A DNA stretch of 38,478 nucleotides from Steroidobacter gossypii (GCF_016801985.1 NZ_JAEVLS010000007.1:1-38478); one strand, 5' to 3'. Positions 14,026 to 27,008 are shown, counted from the stretch's first letter. Notes: generated from the sequence alone by a model not told the origin. Translations and numbers: made by a program.

Positions 14026-14505
14026 ATGTCTCGCAGAGCCTCGGCCCCGACCCGCACGATTCTTCCCGACCCGCGCTTCAACAGCCTGCTGCTGGCCAAG
14101 TTCGTCAACATGGTCATGGAGCGTGGCAAGAAGTCGGTCGCGGAAAAGATCGTGTATGGCGCCGTCGATCGCATCAGCGAGAAGACCGGCAAGGCCAGCG
14201 AGCAGTCGATCGAGCTGCTGACGCAGGCGCTGGACAACGTCAAGCCGACCGTCGAGGTGAAGAGCCGCCGCGTCGGTGGCGCTACCTACCAGGTGCCCGT
14301 TGAAGTTCGCTCGGCTCGCCGCCAGACATTGGCCATGCGCTGGCTGATCGAAGCCGCCTCCTCGCGCAGCGAAAAGTCGATGGCGCAACGCCTCGCCGCC
14401 GAGCTGCTGGATGCTTCTGAGAACCGCGGCTCGGCCGTGCGCAAGCGTGAAGACACGCACCGTATGGCGGAAGCGAACAAAGCGTTCGCTCACTACCGCT
14501 GGTAA
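14026..14505 (+). CDS. rpsG: 30S ribosomal protein S7
   Basis: Primary 16S rRNA-binding protein that nucleates assembly of the 30S head and lines the E site. 159 residues, slightly longer than the short E. coli form. Start [18 protein letters not shown]; the middle has [23 protein letters not shown], and the C terminus ends near the E-site beta-hairpin with [21 protein letters not shown]-like ribosome-binding site lies about 10 bases upstream of the ATG. It is between rpsL and fusA in the str order. Confidence 0.98.
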   Translation: MSRRASAPTRTILPDPRFNSLLLAKFVNMVMERGKKSVAEKIVYGAVDRISEKTGKASEQSIELLTQALDNVKPTVEVKSRRVGGATYQVPVEVRSARRQTLAMRWLIEAASSRSEKSMAQRLAAELLDASENRGSAVRKREDTHRMAEANKAFAHYRW

Positions 14506-14570
14506 GAGTGGAGTGCGATCGATGAACGTCGCACCCCGCGGCTCATCTTTCGCAAACCTCAAGAGACCCC

Positions 14571-16661
<2,091 letters not shown>

Positions 16662-16668
16662 CGATTCG

Positions 16669-16685
16669 GCTCGCGGGTCGCGAGC
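16669..16685 (+). other. Hairpin between fusA and tuf
   Basis: GCTCGCG (16669-16675), loop GGT, CGCGAGC (16679-16685), starting 7 bases after the fusA stop. No T run follows. It could protect the fusA 3' end or mark a processing site that lets tuf accumulate at a higher level. The rest of the gap is AT-richer but has no promoter at acceptable spacing. Confidence 0.4.
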
Positions 16686-16743
16686 TAAACAGACAATCGC
16701 AGATATTTGTTAGCAACCAAAGTTTAGATAGAGGAACGCCGCC

Positions 16744-17934
<1,191 letters not shown>

Positions 17935-17949
17935 TCATTGAAACACGCG

Positions 17950-17975
17950 GCGGCGGGCCATACCCCGCCCGCCGC
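17950..17975 (+). other. GC-rich hairpin between tuf and rpsJ
   Basis: GCGGCGGGC (17950-17958) pairs perfectly with GCCCGCCGC (17967-17975) around CATACCCC. It begins 15 bases after the tuf stop and ends 13 bases before the rpsJ ATG, close enough to limit ribosome access. No T tract, so a terminator is unlikely; a decoupling or RNA-processing element is possible. Confidence 0.5.
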
Positions 17976-17988
17976 TGCGAGAAAGCAA

Positions 17989-18303
17989 ATGGCTACGAAT
18001 CAAAACATCCGCATCCGCCTGAAAGCGTTCGATCACCGCCTGATCGACAATTCGGCGCGTGAAATCGTCGAGACGGCCAAGCGCACCGGCGCCACCGTCA
18101 AGGGCCCGGTGCCGCTGCCGACCAAGATGGAGCGCTTCACGGTGCTGGTCTCCCCGCACGGCGACAAGGACGCGCGCGATCAGTACGAGATCCGCACTCA
18201 CAAGCGCCTGATGGACATCCTGAACCCGACCGACAAGACGGTGGATGCCCTGATGAAGCTGGAATTGCCGGCTGGCGTGGACGTTCAGATCAAGCTCAAC
18301 TGA
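17989..18303 (+). CDS. rpsJ: 30S ribosomal protein S10
   Basis: 30S head protein and, as NusE, a partner of NusB and NusG in antitermination and transcription-translation coupling. 104 residues. Start [20 protein letters not shown]; the family signature region [20 protein letters not shown] follows, and the C terminus is [15 protein letters not shown] 17989 is chosen; the open frame extends back to 17938 but crosses the hairpin and is not conserved. Here it is linked to tuf by 54 bases and cut off from rplC by 372 bases with a promoter, so it seems to belong to the str transcript. Confidence 0.98.
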   Translation: MATNQNIRIRLKAFDHRLIDNSAREIVETAKRTGATVKGPVPLPTKMERFTVLVSPHGDKDARDQYEIRTHKRLMDILNPTDKTVDALMKLELPAGVDVQIKLN

Positions 18304-18420
18304 GTCGTTGGTCGATAGGCAGTAGTTGGCTGACAGGGATCAGGGGTTGGTACAGAGGCCGGAAGCTTCTCCTTCCGAACCAACCCCGAACTTCTCAGCC
18401 GCCAACTCCTGTCATTGCGC
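18304..18420 (+). repeat. Composite inverted-repeat element after rpsJ
   Basis: Nested complementary arms: AGTTGGC (18324-18330) with GCCAACT (18401-18407), GGGGTTGGT (18343-18351) with ACCAACCCC (18379-18387), CGGAAG (18360-18365) with CTTCCG (18372-18377). A further pair TGACAGG (18331-18337) and CCTGTCA (18408-18414) is in crossed order, so it competes with the first pair or would make a pseudoknot. No open reading frame of note. It could be a REP/MITE-like intergenic repeat, the 3' end structure of the str transcript, or a regulatory RNA fold. No T tract follows the main stem. Confidence 0.5.
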
Positions 18421-18448
18421 TTGCAAAGTCCGATTACCTGACTATAAT
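18421..18448 (+). promoter_or_regulatory. Sigma70 promoter ahead of rplC
   Basis: TTGCAA (18421-18426), 16-base spacer, TATAAT (18443-18448). The -10 is consensus and the -35 has four of six matches. The discriminator TCGCGCC is GC-rich and resembles that of the promoter at 13437. Predicted RNA start near 18455, leaving a leader of about 220 bases before rplC. Confidence 0.75.
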
Positions 18449-18454
18449 TCGCGC

Positions 18455-18675
18455 CTCTTTTGCGCCGAGGTCTGGCCCTGACGGGGTACCGCTCGAGCGG
18501 CATGACCAGCCGATGCTGGTCGTTCCTCTCGAATTCCTGTCGCCGATTCTCACTGCATTGAAAAGTTTGCCGCACGCGGCCAATCGAAGTCGCGGGCGTT
18601 GGATCAGCGCGGTGTCGTACCGGAACAGCTACGAGCTGGCTCGGACGGCAACGCCGTAATTAACGAGGAATCACG
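18455..18675 (+). promoter_or_regulatory. Structured leader of the rplC (S10-type) operon
   Basis: About 220 non-coding bases with hairpins GACCAGC-CGAT-GCTGGTC (18504-18521), CAGCT/AGCTG (18626-18638) and ACGGC/GCCGT (18645-18657), and a GAGGA ribosome-binding site at about 18665. In E. coli the S10 operon leader, upstream of rpsJ, is bound by L4 to stop transcription and translation. Here the only space for such a leader is upstream of rplC, and its length is similar to the E. coli leader. L4 control is inferred. Confidence 0.5.
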
Positions 18676-19368
18676 ATGAGCGCTGCCAAGACCCCCGGTC
18701 TGGTCGGTCGTAAGGCGGGTATGACGCGTGTCTTCACTGACGCGGGCGAGACCGTGCCGGTGACCGTCATCGAAGCCGTGCCGAACCGCGTTACGCAGGT
18801 TCGCACCCTGGAAGCCGATGGCTACCGCGCCGTGCAGGTCGCCGTAGGCGATCGCAAGGCTTCTCACACCAACAAGCCCCTGACCGGCCACTACGCCAAG
18901 GTCAAGGTCGCTCCCGGCAAGTCGCTGGTCGAGTTCCGCTTGAACGGTGAAGAGCTCAAAGACGTCGCCGCTGGCGCCGAGCTCAAGGTCGACATGTTCG
19001 AAGTGGGCCAGGTCGTGGACGTGACCGGCACCACCATCGGTAAGGGCTTCGCCGGCACCATGAAGCGCCACAATTTCGGCGGTCTGCCGGCCACGCACGG
19101 TGTGTCCGTGTCGCATCGTTCGCCGGGCTCCATCGGTCAGCGCCAGACCCCGGGCCGCGTGTTCAAGGGCAAGCGCATGTCCGGCCACATGGGCCAGGTC
19201 CGCCGCACCATCGAGAACTTGAGCGTCGTGCGAGTCGACGCCGAGCGCAACCTGATCCTGATCCGCGGCGCCGTTCCGGGCGCACCGGGCAGCCAGGTGA
19301 TCGTGCGTCCCTCGGTGAAGGCTGCCGCGCAGCTGCGCCGTAAGCGCGTTGCCCCGGCGAAGAAGTAA
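18676..19368 (+). CDS. rplC: 50S ribosomal protein L3
   Basis: Early 23S assembly protein whose central extension reaches the peptidyl-transferase centre. 230 residues, longer than the 209 of E. coli, the difference lying in both termini and the basic C-terminal tail ([12 protein letters not shown]). Conserved [14 protein letters not shown] and the extension [34 protein letters not shown] are present; the Gln at the Q in IGQRQTPG is the residue methylated by PrmB in E. coli. First gene after the promoter at 18421, with rplD 12 bases downstream. Confidence 0.98.
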   Translation: MSAAKTPGLVGRKAGMTRVFTDAGETVPVTVIEAVPNRVTQVRTLEADGYRAVQVAVGDRKASHTNKPLTGHYAKVKVAPGKSLVEFRLNGEELKDVAAGAELKVDMFEVGQVVDVTGTTIGKGFAGTMKRHNFGGLPATHGVSVSHRSPGSIGQRQTPGRVFKGKRMSGHMGQVRRTIENLSVVRVDAERNLILIRGAVPGAPGSQVIVRPSVKAAAQLRRKRVAPAKK

Positions 19369-19380
19369 GAGTAGTCGCCC

Positions 19381-19998
19381 ATGAACCTCAAACTCATCAG
19401 CAAAGGCGCTCAGCCGCAGGACGTTCAGGTCTCCGACGCGACGTTCGCGCGCGAGTACAACGAATCCCTGGTGCACCAGATCATCGTCGCCTACATGGCC
19501 GCGGGTCGCGCGGGCACCAAAGCCCAGAAGACCAAGGCCGAAGTACGCGGCGGCGGCATCAAGCCGTGGCGTCAGAAGGGCACCGGCCAGGCGCGCGCCG
19601 GCTCGATCCGCAGCCCGATCTGGGTCGGAGGCGGTCGTGCGTTCGCGGCCAAGCCGCGCGACTTCTCCCAGAAAGTGAACCGCAAGATGTATCGCGCGGC
19701 GCTGCAGGCCATGTTGTCGCAGCTCGCCCGCACCGAGCGCCTGCAGGTGGTCAACGGCATCGAGCTGGAAGCCCCCAAGACCAAGCTGCTGTTGCAGAAG
19801 CTCAAGGATCTGAACCTGGGCGACAACGTGCTGGTGCTGGTCGAAGCCTTCGACGAGAAGTTGGAGCTGGCTTCGCGCAACCTGCCGTATGTCGACGTGT
19901 TGCCGGTGAGCGCGCTCGATCCGCTGAGCCTCGCTCGTCATGACCAAGTGCTCGCGACGGTTGGCGCCGTTCGCCTGCTCGAAGAGAGGCTCGCATGA
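19381..19998 (+). CDS. rplD: 50S ribosomal protein L4
   Basis: Lines the nascent-peptide exit tunnel near its constriction and, in E. coli, represses the S10 operon by binding its leader. 205 residues. The tunnel loop is the basic stretch around [21 protein letters not shown] in the first third, the region where macrolide-resistance changes map in other species. The ATG at 19381 follows AAGAGTAG. The stop overlaps the rplW start by 4 bases (ATGA), so the two are translationally coupled. Confidence 0.98.
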   Translation: MNLKLISKGAQPQDVQVSDATFAREYNESLVHQIIVAYMAAGRAGTKAQKTKAEVRGGGIKPWRQKGTGQARAGSIRSPIWVGGGRAFAAKPRDFSQKVNRKMYRAALQAMLSQLARTERLQVVNGIELEAPKTKLLLQKLKDLNLGDNVLVLVEAFDEKLELASRNLPYVDVLPVSALDPLSLARHDQVLATVGAVRLLEERLA

Positions 19999-20294
19999 GT
20001 CAGGAAAAGCTGATGAACGTGCTGCTCGGACCCCATGTGTCCGAGAAGAGCGCGCGTATCGCCGAGACGGCGAATCAATTCGTGTTCCGCGTGCGTCGCG
20101 ATGCGACCAGCACCGACATCAAGGCCGCGGTCGAACTGATGTTCGAAGTCAAAGTGGCGGATGTGAACGTAGTCAACGTCGGCGGCAAGCAGAAGCGCTT
20201 CGGCCAGCGGCTCGGCCGCCGGCAGGACTACAAGAAGGCTTATGTGCGCCTGGCCCCGGGCCAGAGCATCGACCTGACCGGAACGGAGGCCTGA
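19995..20294 (+). CDS. rplW: 50S ribosomal protein L23
   Basis: Sits at the tunnel exit and is the docking site for trigger factor and SRP. 99 residues, same length class as E. coli (100). Recognised by the start [20 protein letters not shown] and by [33 protein letters not shown], with the basic C-terminal loop [13 protein letters not shown]. Start overlaps the end of rplD. rplB follows after 30 bases. Confidence 0.98.
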   Translation: MSQEKLMNVLLGPHVSEKSARIAETANQFVFRVRRDATSTDIKAAVELMFEVKVADVNVVNVGGKQKRFGQRLGRRQDYKKAYVRLAPGQSIDLTGTEA

Positions 20295-20324
20295 TAGGCC
20301 CTCGAGGTCTACAGGAAATCAGTC

Positions 20325-21149
20325 ATGGCATTGATCAAGTCCAAACCGACATCGCCGGGCCGGCGCTTCCAGGTCAAGATCTCGCGCGACCACCTGCACA
20401 AGGGCGGTCCCGAGCAGTCGCTGGTCGTGCACAAGAATTCGACCGGTGCGCGTAACCACTTCGGCCGCCAGACCGTGCGCCATCAGGGCGGCGGTCACAA
20501 GCAGAAGTACCGCGTCATCGACTTCCTGCGCAACAAAGACGGCGTCCAGGGCAAAGTCGAGCGCATCGAATACGATCCGAACCGCACCGCGCACCTGGCG
20601 CTCGTGCTGTACAAGGATGGCGAGCGTCGCTACATCATCGCGCCGAAGGACGTCGCCGCTGGCGACGTGATCATGTCGGGCGCGGAAGCCCCGATCAAAG
20701 CGGGCAATGCGATGCAGCTGCGTCACATCCCGATCGGCACCACCATTCACTGCGTCGAGCTGAAGCCCGGCAAGGGCGCGCAGATCGCTCGCAGCGCCGG
20801 CGGCTCGGCCCAGCTGGCCGCTCGCGAAGGCATGTACGCGACCATTCGCCTGCGCTCCACCGAGATGCGCAAGGTGCACGTCGACTGCCGCGCGACCATC
20901 GGTGAAGTTTCTAACGGCGAACACAACCTGCGCAGCTACGGCAAGGCCGGCGCGATCCGTTGGCGCGGCATCCGCCCGACGGTGCGCGGTGTGGTCATGA
21001 ACCCGGTCGATCACCCGCACGGTGGTGGCGAAGGTAAGTCCGGCCAGGGTAATCCGCATCCGGTGAGCCCGTGGGGTTGGAACACCAAGGGCAAGAAGAC
21101 GCGTCGTAACAAGCGCACGGCGGGCATGATCATCCGCCGCCGTAACTGA
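20325..21149 (+). CDS. rplB: 50S ribosomal protein L2
   Basis: Primary 23S-binding protein essential for subunit joining and near the peptidyl-transferase centre. 274 residues. N-terminal basic tail [19 protein letters not shown]-like and SH3-like domains, and the C-terminal signature [14 protein letters not shown] with the conserved histidine (H229 in E. coli) in HPHGGGE. Ends [12 protein letters not shown]. Preceded by AGG-type ribosome-binding site; rpsS follows after 18 bases. Confidence 0.98.
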   Translation: MALIKSKPTSPGRRFQVKISRDHLHKGGPEQSLVVHKNSTGARNHFGRQTVRHQGGGHKQKYRVIDFLRNKDGVQGKVERIEYDPNRTAHLALVLYKDGERRYIIAPKDVAAGDVIMSGAEAPIKAGNAMQLRHIPIGTTIHCVELKPGKGAQIARSAGGSAQLAAREGMYATIRLRSTEMRKVHVDCRATIGEVSNGEHNLRSYGKAGAIRWRGIRPTVRGVVMNPVDHPHGGGEGKSGQGNPHPVSPWGWNTKGKKTRRNKRTAGMIIRRRN

Positions 21150-21167
21150 GCTTAAGAGGATCGAACT

Positions 21168-21443
21168 GTGCCTCGTTCCGTAAAGAAAGGTCCGTTCGTC
21201 GACCTGCACCTGGCCAAGAAGGTGCGCGTCGCCGCCGAGAAGAACGATCGTCGCCCGATCAAGACCTGGTCGCGTCGTTCGATGATCCTGCCGGATTTTG
21301 TCGGCCTGACGATCGCCGTGCATAACGGCCGCCAGCACATTCCCGTGCTCGTGTCCGAGAACATGGTCGGCCACAAGCTGGGTGAGTTCGCGCCGACCCG
21401 GACCTTCAAGGGTCACTCGGGCGACAAGAAGACGGAGAAATAG
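21168..21443 (+). CDS. rpsS: 30S ribosomal protein S19
   Basis: 30S head protein that binds with S13 and contacts the large subunit in a bridge. 91 residues. Begins at GTG with AAGAGGA upstream (21154-21160) and gives [19 protein letters not shown], the standard S19 start. Signature [33 protein letters not shown] lies in the second half. Only 3 bases separate it from rplV. Confidence 0.98.
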   Translation: MPRSVKKGPFVDLHLAKKVRVAAEKNDRRPIKTWSRRSMILPDFVGLTIAVHNGRQHIPVLVSENMVGHKLGEFAPTRTFKGHSGDKKTEK

Positions 21444-21446
21444 GTC

Positions 21447-21788
21447 ATGCAAGTCGCTGCGAAGCTCAAGTACGCGCGCATCTCTCCGCAGAAGTGCCGC
21501 CTGATTGCCGACATGGTGCGCGGCAAGCCCGTGGGTCTGGCGTTGAACACGCTGAAGTTCACGCCGAAGAAGGGCGCGCGCCTGGTGCTCAAGGTGCTGG
21601 AGTCCGCTGTTGCCAACGCGGAGAACAACCTGAGCGCGGACGTAGATGAGTTGAAGGTGCAGACCGTCACTGTCGATACCGCCCCGGTGCTGAAGCGTTT
21701 CCATGCGCGCGCCAAGGGCCGCGGCAATCGGATTTGGAAGCGCAACAGTCACATCATCGTGACCGTCGGCGACGGCAAGAGCGAGTAA
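21447..21788 (+). CDS. rplV: 50S ribosomal protein L22
   Basis: Tunnel-wall protein opposite L4; its beta-hairpin loop narrows the exit tunnel. 113 residues. Start [24 protein letters not shown]; the hairpin near the C terminus contains [23 protein letters not shown], typical of L22. Stop is 5 bases before rpsC. Confidence 0.98.
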   Translation: MQVAAKLKYARISPQKCRLIADMVRGKPVGLALNTLKFTPKKGARLVLKVLESAVANAENNLSADVDELKVQTVTVDTAPVLKRFHARAKGRGNRIWKRNSHIIVTVGDGKSE

Positions 21789-21793
21789 GTACC

Positions 21794-22495
<702 letters not shown>

Positions 22496-22506
22496 GGTAA
22501 TCGACC

Positions 22507-22920
22507 ATGATGCAACCCAAACGCACCAAGTTCCGCAAGGCGTTCAAGGGCCGCAACGCCGGCCTCGCGCAGAGCGGCAACTACGTCGCCTTCGGTGACT
22601 ACGGCCTCAAGGCCACCAGCCGTGCGCGCATGACCGCGCGTGAGCTGGAAGCCGCACGTCGCGCCATGACCCGTTACGTGAAGCGTGGCGGTCAGGTGTG
22701 GATCCGTGTGTTCCCGGACCTGCCGATCACCAAGAAGCCGCTCGAAGTCCGCATGGGCTCCGGCAAAGGTAACGTCGAGTACTACGTCGCCAAGATCAAG
22801 CCCGGCAAGGTGCTGTTCGAGATGGAGGGCGTGTCCGAGTCGATCGCGCGCGAAGCGTTCCGCCTGGCTGCTTCCAAGCTGTCGGTCGATACGCAGTTCG
22901 TTACGCGTCAGGTCCGCTAA
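22507..22920 (+). CDS. rplP: 50S ribosomal protein L16
   Basis: Binds near the A-site tRNA and the 5S region and is among the last proteins to assemble. 137 residues. Start [17 protein letters not shown]; the first Met is used because the family has Met-Leu-Gln or Met-Met-Gln at the start. Signature region [45 protein letters not shown]; an Arg near residue 81 is a known hydroxylation site in E. coli (RoxA). Follows rpsC by 11 bases. Confidence 0.97.
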   Translation: MMQPKRTKFRKAFKGRNAGLAQSGNYVAFGDYGLKATSRARMTARELEAARRAMTRYVKRGGQVWIRVFPDLPITKKPLEVRMGSGKGNVEYYVAKIKPGKVLFEMEGVSESIAREAFRLAASKLSVDTQFVTRQVR

Positions 22921-22935
22921 TTCGAGTAACGAGAC

Positions 22936-23148
22936 ATGAGCACCGCTAAAGAATTGCGCGCCAAGTCGCCCGCCGATCTGCAGAAAGAGCTGCTGGATCT
23001 GCGCCGTGAACAGTTCAACCTCCGCATGGCCCGCGCCACCGGCCAGGCCGCCAAGCCGCACGAGTTCACTCGCGTGCGTCGTGAAATCGCGCGTCTGAAG
23101 ACCGTGGCCGCCGAACAGCGCCGCGCGGCCGCGAACCAGAGTAAGTAA
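22936..23148 (+). CDS. rpmC: 50S ribosomal protein L29
   Basis: Small helical protein next to L23 at the tunnel exit. 70 residues. Start [37 protein letters not shown] with a coiled helical hairpin; the conserved core is [17 protein letters not shown] and [13 protein letters not shown]. rpsQ starts 2 bases after the stop. Confidence 0.96.
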   Translation: MSTAKELRAKSPADLQKELLDLRREQFNLRMARATGQAAKPHEFTRVRREIARLKTVAAEQRRAAANQSK

Positions 23149-23150
23149 CC

Positions 23151-23447
23151 ATGAGCACCGAGAAGACTGACAAGAAGGCTGCGCGTCAGCTGACCGGCAA
23201 GGTCGTCAGCAACAAGATGCAGAAGACCATCACGGTCGCCGTCGAGCGCTACGTGCCGCACCCTGTGTACGGCAAGTATCAGCGTCGCACGACTCAGTTC
23301 CTCGCTCATGACGAGAACAACGAAAGCCGTGAAGGCGACACCGTGGCCATCGAAGAGTGCCGGCCGCTGTCGCGTCACAAGTCCTGGCGCCTGGTGAAGA
23401 TCGTTCAGCGCGCCGTGCGAGTCGAGCCGGTGGAGGCCGCGTCATGA
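23151..23447 (+). CDS. rpsQ: 30S ribosomal protein S17
   Basis: OB-fold 16S rRNA-binding protein of the 30S body. 98 residues, about 14 more than E. coli, with extra residues at both ends ([13 protein letters not shown] at the start and [10 protein letters not shown] at the end). Core motif [37 protein letters not shown] is S17-typical, followed by [21 protein letters not shown]. Its stop overlaps the start of rplN by 4 bases, so no separate spc promoter can lie between them. Confidence 0.97.
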   Translation: MSTEKTDKKAARQLTGKVVSNKMQKTITVAVERYVPHPVYGKYQRRTTQFLAHDENNESREGDTVAIEECRPLSRHKSWRLVKIVQRAVRVEPVEAAS

Positions 23448-23812
23448 TCCAGATGCGCACGCTTTTGAATGCCGCTGACAACAGCGGCGCCCGCAGCCTG
23501 ATGTGCATCAAGGTGCTCGGTGGCTCCAAGCGTCGTTACGCGACGGTTGGCGACGTCATCAAGGTCAGCATCCGTGACGCCATCCCGCGCGGCAAGGTGA
23601 AGAAGGGCGAGGTCTATGACGCCGTGGTGGTGCGCACCAAGTTCGGTGTGCGTCGCGCCGACGGCTCGCTGATCCGTTTCGACGGCAACGCCGCGGTGTT
23701 GCTGACCAACAAGCTGGAGCCGGTGGGCACCCGTATTTTCGGACCCGTGACTCGTGAGCTGCGCACCGCGCAGTTCATGAAGATCATCTCGCTGGCCCCG
23801 GAAGTTCTTTAA
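23444..23812 (+). CDS. rplN: 50S ribosomal protein L14
   Basis: Beta-barrel protein at the subunit interface, also the docking site of the silencing factor RsfS. 122 residues (123 in E. coli). Start [27 protein letters not shown]; central [23 protein letters not shown]-terminal [27 protein letters not shown] 23444 overlaps the rpsQ stop. In E. coli this is the first gene of the spc operon; here it is fused to the S10 set. Confidence 0.98.
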   Translation: MIQMRTLLNAADNSGARSLMCIKVLGGSKRRYATVGDVIKVSIRDAIPRGKVKKGEVYDAVVVRTKFGVRRADGSLIRFDGNAAVLLTNKLEPVGTRIFGPVTRELRTAQFMKIISLAPEVL

Positions 23813-23822
23813 GAGTTGGGTC

Positions 23823-24140
23823 ATGAACAAGATTCGTAAGGGTGACGAAGTCGTCGTGATCACCGGCCGGGACAAGGGCCGGCGTGGCACGGTGACCAAG
23901 GTTCTCGAGGGCCGCGTGCTCGTCGAGGGCATCAACATGGTCAAGCGCCACACCAAGCCGAACCCGCAGCGGGGCGCTCAGGGCGGCATCATCGAGAAAG
24001 AAGCCTCGATCGATGTGTCCAACGTGGCGCTGTGGAATCCGGTCACGAAGAAGGCCGACCGCGTGGGCATCCGCACGCTTGCCGACGGCAAGAAAGTGCG
24101 CTTCTTCAAGTCCAACAAGGAAACCGTCGACGTCCGCTGA
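23823..24140 (+). CDS. rplX: 50S ribosomal protein L24
   Basis: Assembly initiator that binds the 5' domain of 23S rRNA. 105 residues. A KOW motif is at the start ([25 protein letters not shown]), followed by [35 protein letters not shown]. Ribosome-binding site is weak; start 10 bases after rplN. The 35 bases before rplE show no obvious structure. Confidence 0.98.
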   Translation: MNKIRKGDEVVVITGRDKGRRGTVTKVLEGRVLVEGINMVKRHTKPNPQRGAQGGIIEKEASIDVSNVALWNPVTKKADRVGIRTLADGKKVRFFKSNKETVDVR

Positions 24141-24175
24141 AGCGGCGTCGGAGCGGGTCCACACAGGTAACGAAG

Positions 24176-24721
24176 ATGGCAAAGGCAAGACTCGAACAGT
24201 ATTACCGCGACACGATCGTGGGCCAGCTCAAAGAGAGCTTGGGGCTGGCGAACATCATGGAAGTGCCGAAGATCACCAAGATCACGGTCAACATGGGTGT
24301 CGGCGAAGCGGTCGCGGACAAGAAGATCATGGACAACGCCGTCGGCGATCTGACCAAGATCACCGGGCAGAAGCCGCTGGTCACGCGCGCTCGCAAGTCG
24401 GTCGCGACCTTCAAGGTGCGCGACGGTCTCGCGATCGGCGCCAAGGTGACGCTGCGCGGCGCGCGCATGTATGAGTTCCTCGATCGTCTGGTGAGCATCG
24501 CGATGCCTCGTATCCGCGACTTCCGCGGTGTCAGCGCGCGCTCCTTCGACGGCCAGGGCAACTACAACTTCGGCGTCAAGGAACAGATCATCTTCCCGGA
24601 AATCGCATACGACCAGATCGATGCGATCCGCGGCATGGACATCACGATCACCACGACCGCCAAGGACGACAAGTCCGGCCGCGCGTTGCTGGAAGCGTTC
24701 AATTTTCCGTTCCGCAAGTAA
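24176..24721 (+). CDS. rplE: 50S ribosomal protein L5
   Basis: Links 5S rRNA to the large subunit and contacts the P-site tRNA. 181 residues. Start [23 protein letters not shown], with the signature [14 protein letters not shown] and later [24 protein letters not shown] 24176 is used because the upstream open frame (from 24032) overlaps rplX and is not L5-like. In E. coli, S8 binds the mRNA near this start to repress spc genes; no matching fold was identified here. Confidence 0.98.
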   Translation: MAKARLEQYYRDTIVGQLKESLGLANIMEVPKITKITVNMGVGEAVADKKIMDNAVGDLTKITGQKPLVTRARKSVATFKVRDGLAIGAKVTLRGARMYEFLDRLVSIAMPRIRDFRGVSARSFDGQGNYNFGVKEQIIFPEIAYDQIDAIRGMDITITTTAKDDKSGRALLEAFNFPFRK

Positions 24722-24737
24722 CGGCGGGAGCTAGGTT

Positions 24738-25043
24738 ATGGCCAAGACATCGATGGTCAATCGCGAAGACAAGCGTGCGAAGCTGGTCAAGCGCTACGCG
24801 GGAAAGCGCGCGAAGCTGAAAGAGATCATTCGCAAGCCCACGTCCACGCCGGCGGAACGCGAAGCTGCTGTGGCTCAGTTGCAGGCTCTGCCGCGCGACT
24901 CGAGCAAGAGCCGCCTGCGTAATCGCTGCGCAATCACCGGTCGGCCGCGCGGTTTCTACCGCAAGTTCGGTCTCGGCCGCACCAAGCTGCGCGAAGCGAC
25001 CATGCGCGGCGAGATTCCGGGCCTCGGCAAGGCCAGCTGGTAA
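24738..25043 (+). CDS. rpsN: 30S ribosomal protein S14 (zinc-free long form)
   Basis: 30S head protein. 101 residues, the long type without a zinc ribbon: only one cysteine is seen, in [20 protein letters not shown]. Start [24 protein letters not shown], end [13 protein letters not shown]. This form is usual in gammaproteobacteria, while Firmicutes and Actinobacteria often have the short C+ form, so the choice helps to place the organism. rpsH starts 27 bases later. Confidence 0.98.
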   Translation: MAKTSMVNREDKRAKLVKRYAGKRAKLKEIIRKPTSTPAEREAAVAQLQALPRDSSKSRLRNRCAITGRPRGFYRKFGLGRTKLREATMRGEIPGLGKASW

Positions 25044-25070
25044 CAGCTGGTACCTCTGGAGCACGCATAA

Positions 25071-25466
25071 ATGAGCATGACGGATCCGATCGCCGACTTC
25101 CTGACCCGTATTCGTAACGGGCAGTCTTCTGGCAAAACCGAAATCAACGCGCCCACTTCCAAGGTGAAGGTGGCGATTGCCAAGGTGCTGAAGGACGAAG
25201 GCTATATCGAAGACTTTTCCGCGGGCGACGTGGAAGGCAAGCCGACCCTGGCGGTGCAGTTGAAGTACTACCAGGGCCGACCGGTCATCGACCGCCTGGA
25301 GCGCATCAGCCGTCCCGGCCTGCGCGTCTACAAGGGCAAGGACGAGCTGCCTTCCGTACTGGGCGGGCTCGGCATCGCCATCGTTTCCACGTCCAAGGGC
25401 GTGATGACGGATCGCCAGGCGCGCGCTGCGGGCCACGGCGGCGAAGTCATCTGCATCGTTTCCTAA
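25071..25466 (+). CDS. rpsH: 30S ribosomal protein S8
   Basis: Primary 16S binder of the central domain and, in E. coli, the translational repressor of the spc operon. 131 residues (130 in E. coli). Start [19 protein letters not shown]-terminal signature [35 protein letters not shown]. rplF follows after 15 bases. Confidence 0.98.
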   Translation: MSMTDPIADFLTRIRNGQSSGKTEINAPTSKVKVAIAKVLKDEGYIEDFSAGDVEGKPTLAVQLKYYQGRPVIDRLERISRPGLRVYKGKDELPSVLGGLGIAIVSTSKGVMTDRQARAAGHGGEVICIVS

Positions 25467-25481
25467 TAGGGACACACAGCA

Positions 25482-26018
25482 ATGTCTCGAGTAGCTAAAC
25501 AGCCGGTCCCCCTGCCGCAGGGCGTGACCGCCACCATCAGCGCCGATGTCATCAGCATCAAGGGCGCCAAGGGCACGCTGAGCCTGGCGCTCAACGCCAA
25601 GCTGGTGAAAGTGGTGCAGGACGCCGCCGCCCTCAAGGTGGAGAAGGCCAACGACGGTCGCGAGGCCGACATGGTCGCGGGCACCACGCGCTCGCACCTG
25701 GCGAACATCGTGCAGGGCGTGAGCAAGGGCTACGAGCGCAAGCTCGAACTGGTCGGCGTCGGTTACCGCGCCGCCGCGCAGGGCAAGAACCTGAACCTGA
25801 CGCTGGGCTTCTCGCACCCGGTGGTCTACACGGCGCCCGAGGGCATCACCATCGAAACGCCGAGCCAGACCGAAATCCTGGTGAAGGGCTTCGACGTGCA
25901 GAAGATCGGCCAGGTGTGCGCCGACATCCGCGCGTTCCGTCCGCCGGAGCCGTACAAGGGCAAGGGCGTGCGCTATGCCGGCGAGAAGATCGAACTGAAG
26001 GAAGCCAAGAAGAAGTAA
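25482..26018 (+). CDS. rplF: 50S ribosomal protein L6
   Basis: Binds the sarcin-ricin loop area near the factor site. 178 residues. Start [20 protein letters not shown]; two related beta-sheet halves; C-terminal motif [30 protein letters not shown]. Followed by a 77-base gap, the largest inside the rplC-secY stretch, which ends in an AT-rich tract before rplR. Confidence 0.98.
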   Translation: MSRVAKQPVPLPQGVTATISADVISIKGAKGTLSLALNAKLVKVVQDAAALKVEKANDGREADMVAGTTRSHLANIVQGVSKGYERKLELVGVGYRAAAQGKNLNLTLGFSHPVVYTAPEGITIETPSQTEILVKGFDVQKIGQVCADIRAFRPPEPYKGKGVRYAGEKIELKEAKKK

Positions 26019-26095
26019 ACATCGGCGCTGCTGGATCCCGCGCCCGTCGTGTGGACACCAGAGTGCATCGGTTACTTTTTTAGAGATATTTATTC

Positions 26096-26446
26096 ATGAA
26101 CAAAAATGCTCAACGACTGCGCCGTGCGATTCGTGCGCGCGCCAAGATCCGCGAACTGAAGGTTCTGCGGTTGTCGGTGCATCGCACGTCACAGCACATC
26201 TACGCGCAGATCTTCGACACCGAGTCGAAGGTGCTGGCGCAGGCTTCGACCCTGCAGAAGGACGTGCGCGAAGGCTTGACAGGCACTGGCAATGCGACCG
26301 CCGCTGCCGCCGTCGGCAAGGCGATCGCCGAGCGCGCCAAGGCGAAGGGCATCACCAAGGTGGCCTTCGATCGTTCCGGCTTCAAGTTCCACGGTCGTAT
26401 CAAGGCGCTGGCGGATGCGGCGCGTGAAAACGGTCTGGAATTCTAA
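26096..26446 (+). CDS. rplR: 50S ribosomal protein L18
   Basis: 5S rRNA-binding protein of the central protuberance, acting with L5. 116 residues. Start [21 protein letters not shown], an Arg-rich tail; core [17 protein letters not shown] and C-terminal [32 protein letters not shown]. The upstream bases TTTTTTAGAGATATTTATTC are AT-rich with no good Shine-Dalgarno, so initiation may rely on an unstructured leader or coupling. rpsE follows after 12 bases. Confidence 0.98.
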   Translation: MNKNAQRLRRAIRARAKIRELKVLRLSVHRTSQHIYAQIFDTESKVLAQASTLQKDVREGLTGTGNATAAAAVGKAIAERAKAKGITKVAFDRSGFKFHGRIKALADAARENGLEF

Positions 26447-26458
26447 GAGAGACACAGC

Positions 26459-26968
26459 ATGGCCAGAGTTGAAAAGAACCAGGCGGGCGACGAGTACATC
26501 GAGAAGCTCGTTGCGGTGAACCGCGTCGCCAAAGTCGTCAAGGGCGGCCGCCAGTTCGGCTTCACCGCGCTGACGGTGGTCGGCGACGGCCGCGGCAAGG
26601 TCGGCTTCGGTTACGGCAAGGCGCGTGAAGTGCCGGTCGCGATTCAGAAGGCGATGCAGGCCGCTCGCAAGAACCTCTCGACCGTGTCGCTGAAGAACGC
26701 GACGCTGCACTACGCGGTGTCCGGCCGTCACGGCGCGACTCGCGTGCACATGCAGCCGGCCGCCGACGGTACGGGCTTGATCGCGGGCGGCGGCATGCGC
26801 GCCGTGTTCGAGTGCGCCGGCGTGCGTAACGTGCTCGCCAAGAGCTACGGCTCGCGCAACCCGATCAACATCGTGCGCGCCACGATGAATGCGTTGAACA
26901 GCGCGCAGTCGCCCGATGACATCGCGGCGAAGCGCGGCAAGCGCGTCGAAGAGATCCTGGGCCAGTAA
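26459..26968 (+). CDS. rpsE: 30S ribosomal protein S5
   Basis: Works with S4 and S12 in decoding fidelity and with S3 and S4 at the mRNA entry. 169 residues. The N-terminal dsRNA-binding-like domain has [41 protein letters not shown]; the C-terminal domain has [28 protein letters not shown]. Preceded by GAGA. rpmD follows after 40 bases. Confidence 0.98.
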   Translation: MARVEKNQAGDEYIEKLVAVNRVAKVVKGGRQFGFTALTVVGDGRGKVGFGYGKAREVPVAIQKAMQAARKNLSTVSLKNATLHYAVSGRHGATRVHMQPAADGTGLIAGGGMRAVFECAGVRNVLAKSYGSRNPINIVRATMNALNSAQSPDDIAAKRGKRVEEILGQ

Positions 26969-27008
26969 GCCCGGCGATCAATCACGCGAACTAAATTAGG
27001 AAGTCGTC

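Noticed and set aside
18285-18575. 96-residue minus-strand frame in the rpsJ-rplC spacer
   Set aside because: Covers the inverted-repeat element and promoter; composition does not look like a protein and no ribosome-binding site is seen.
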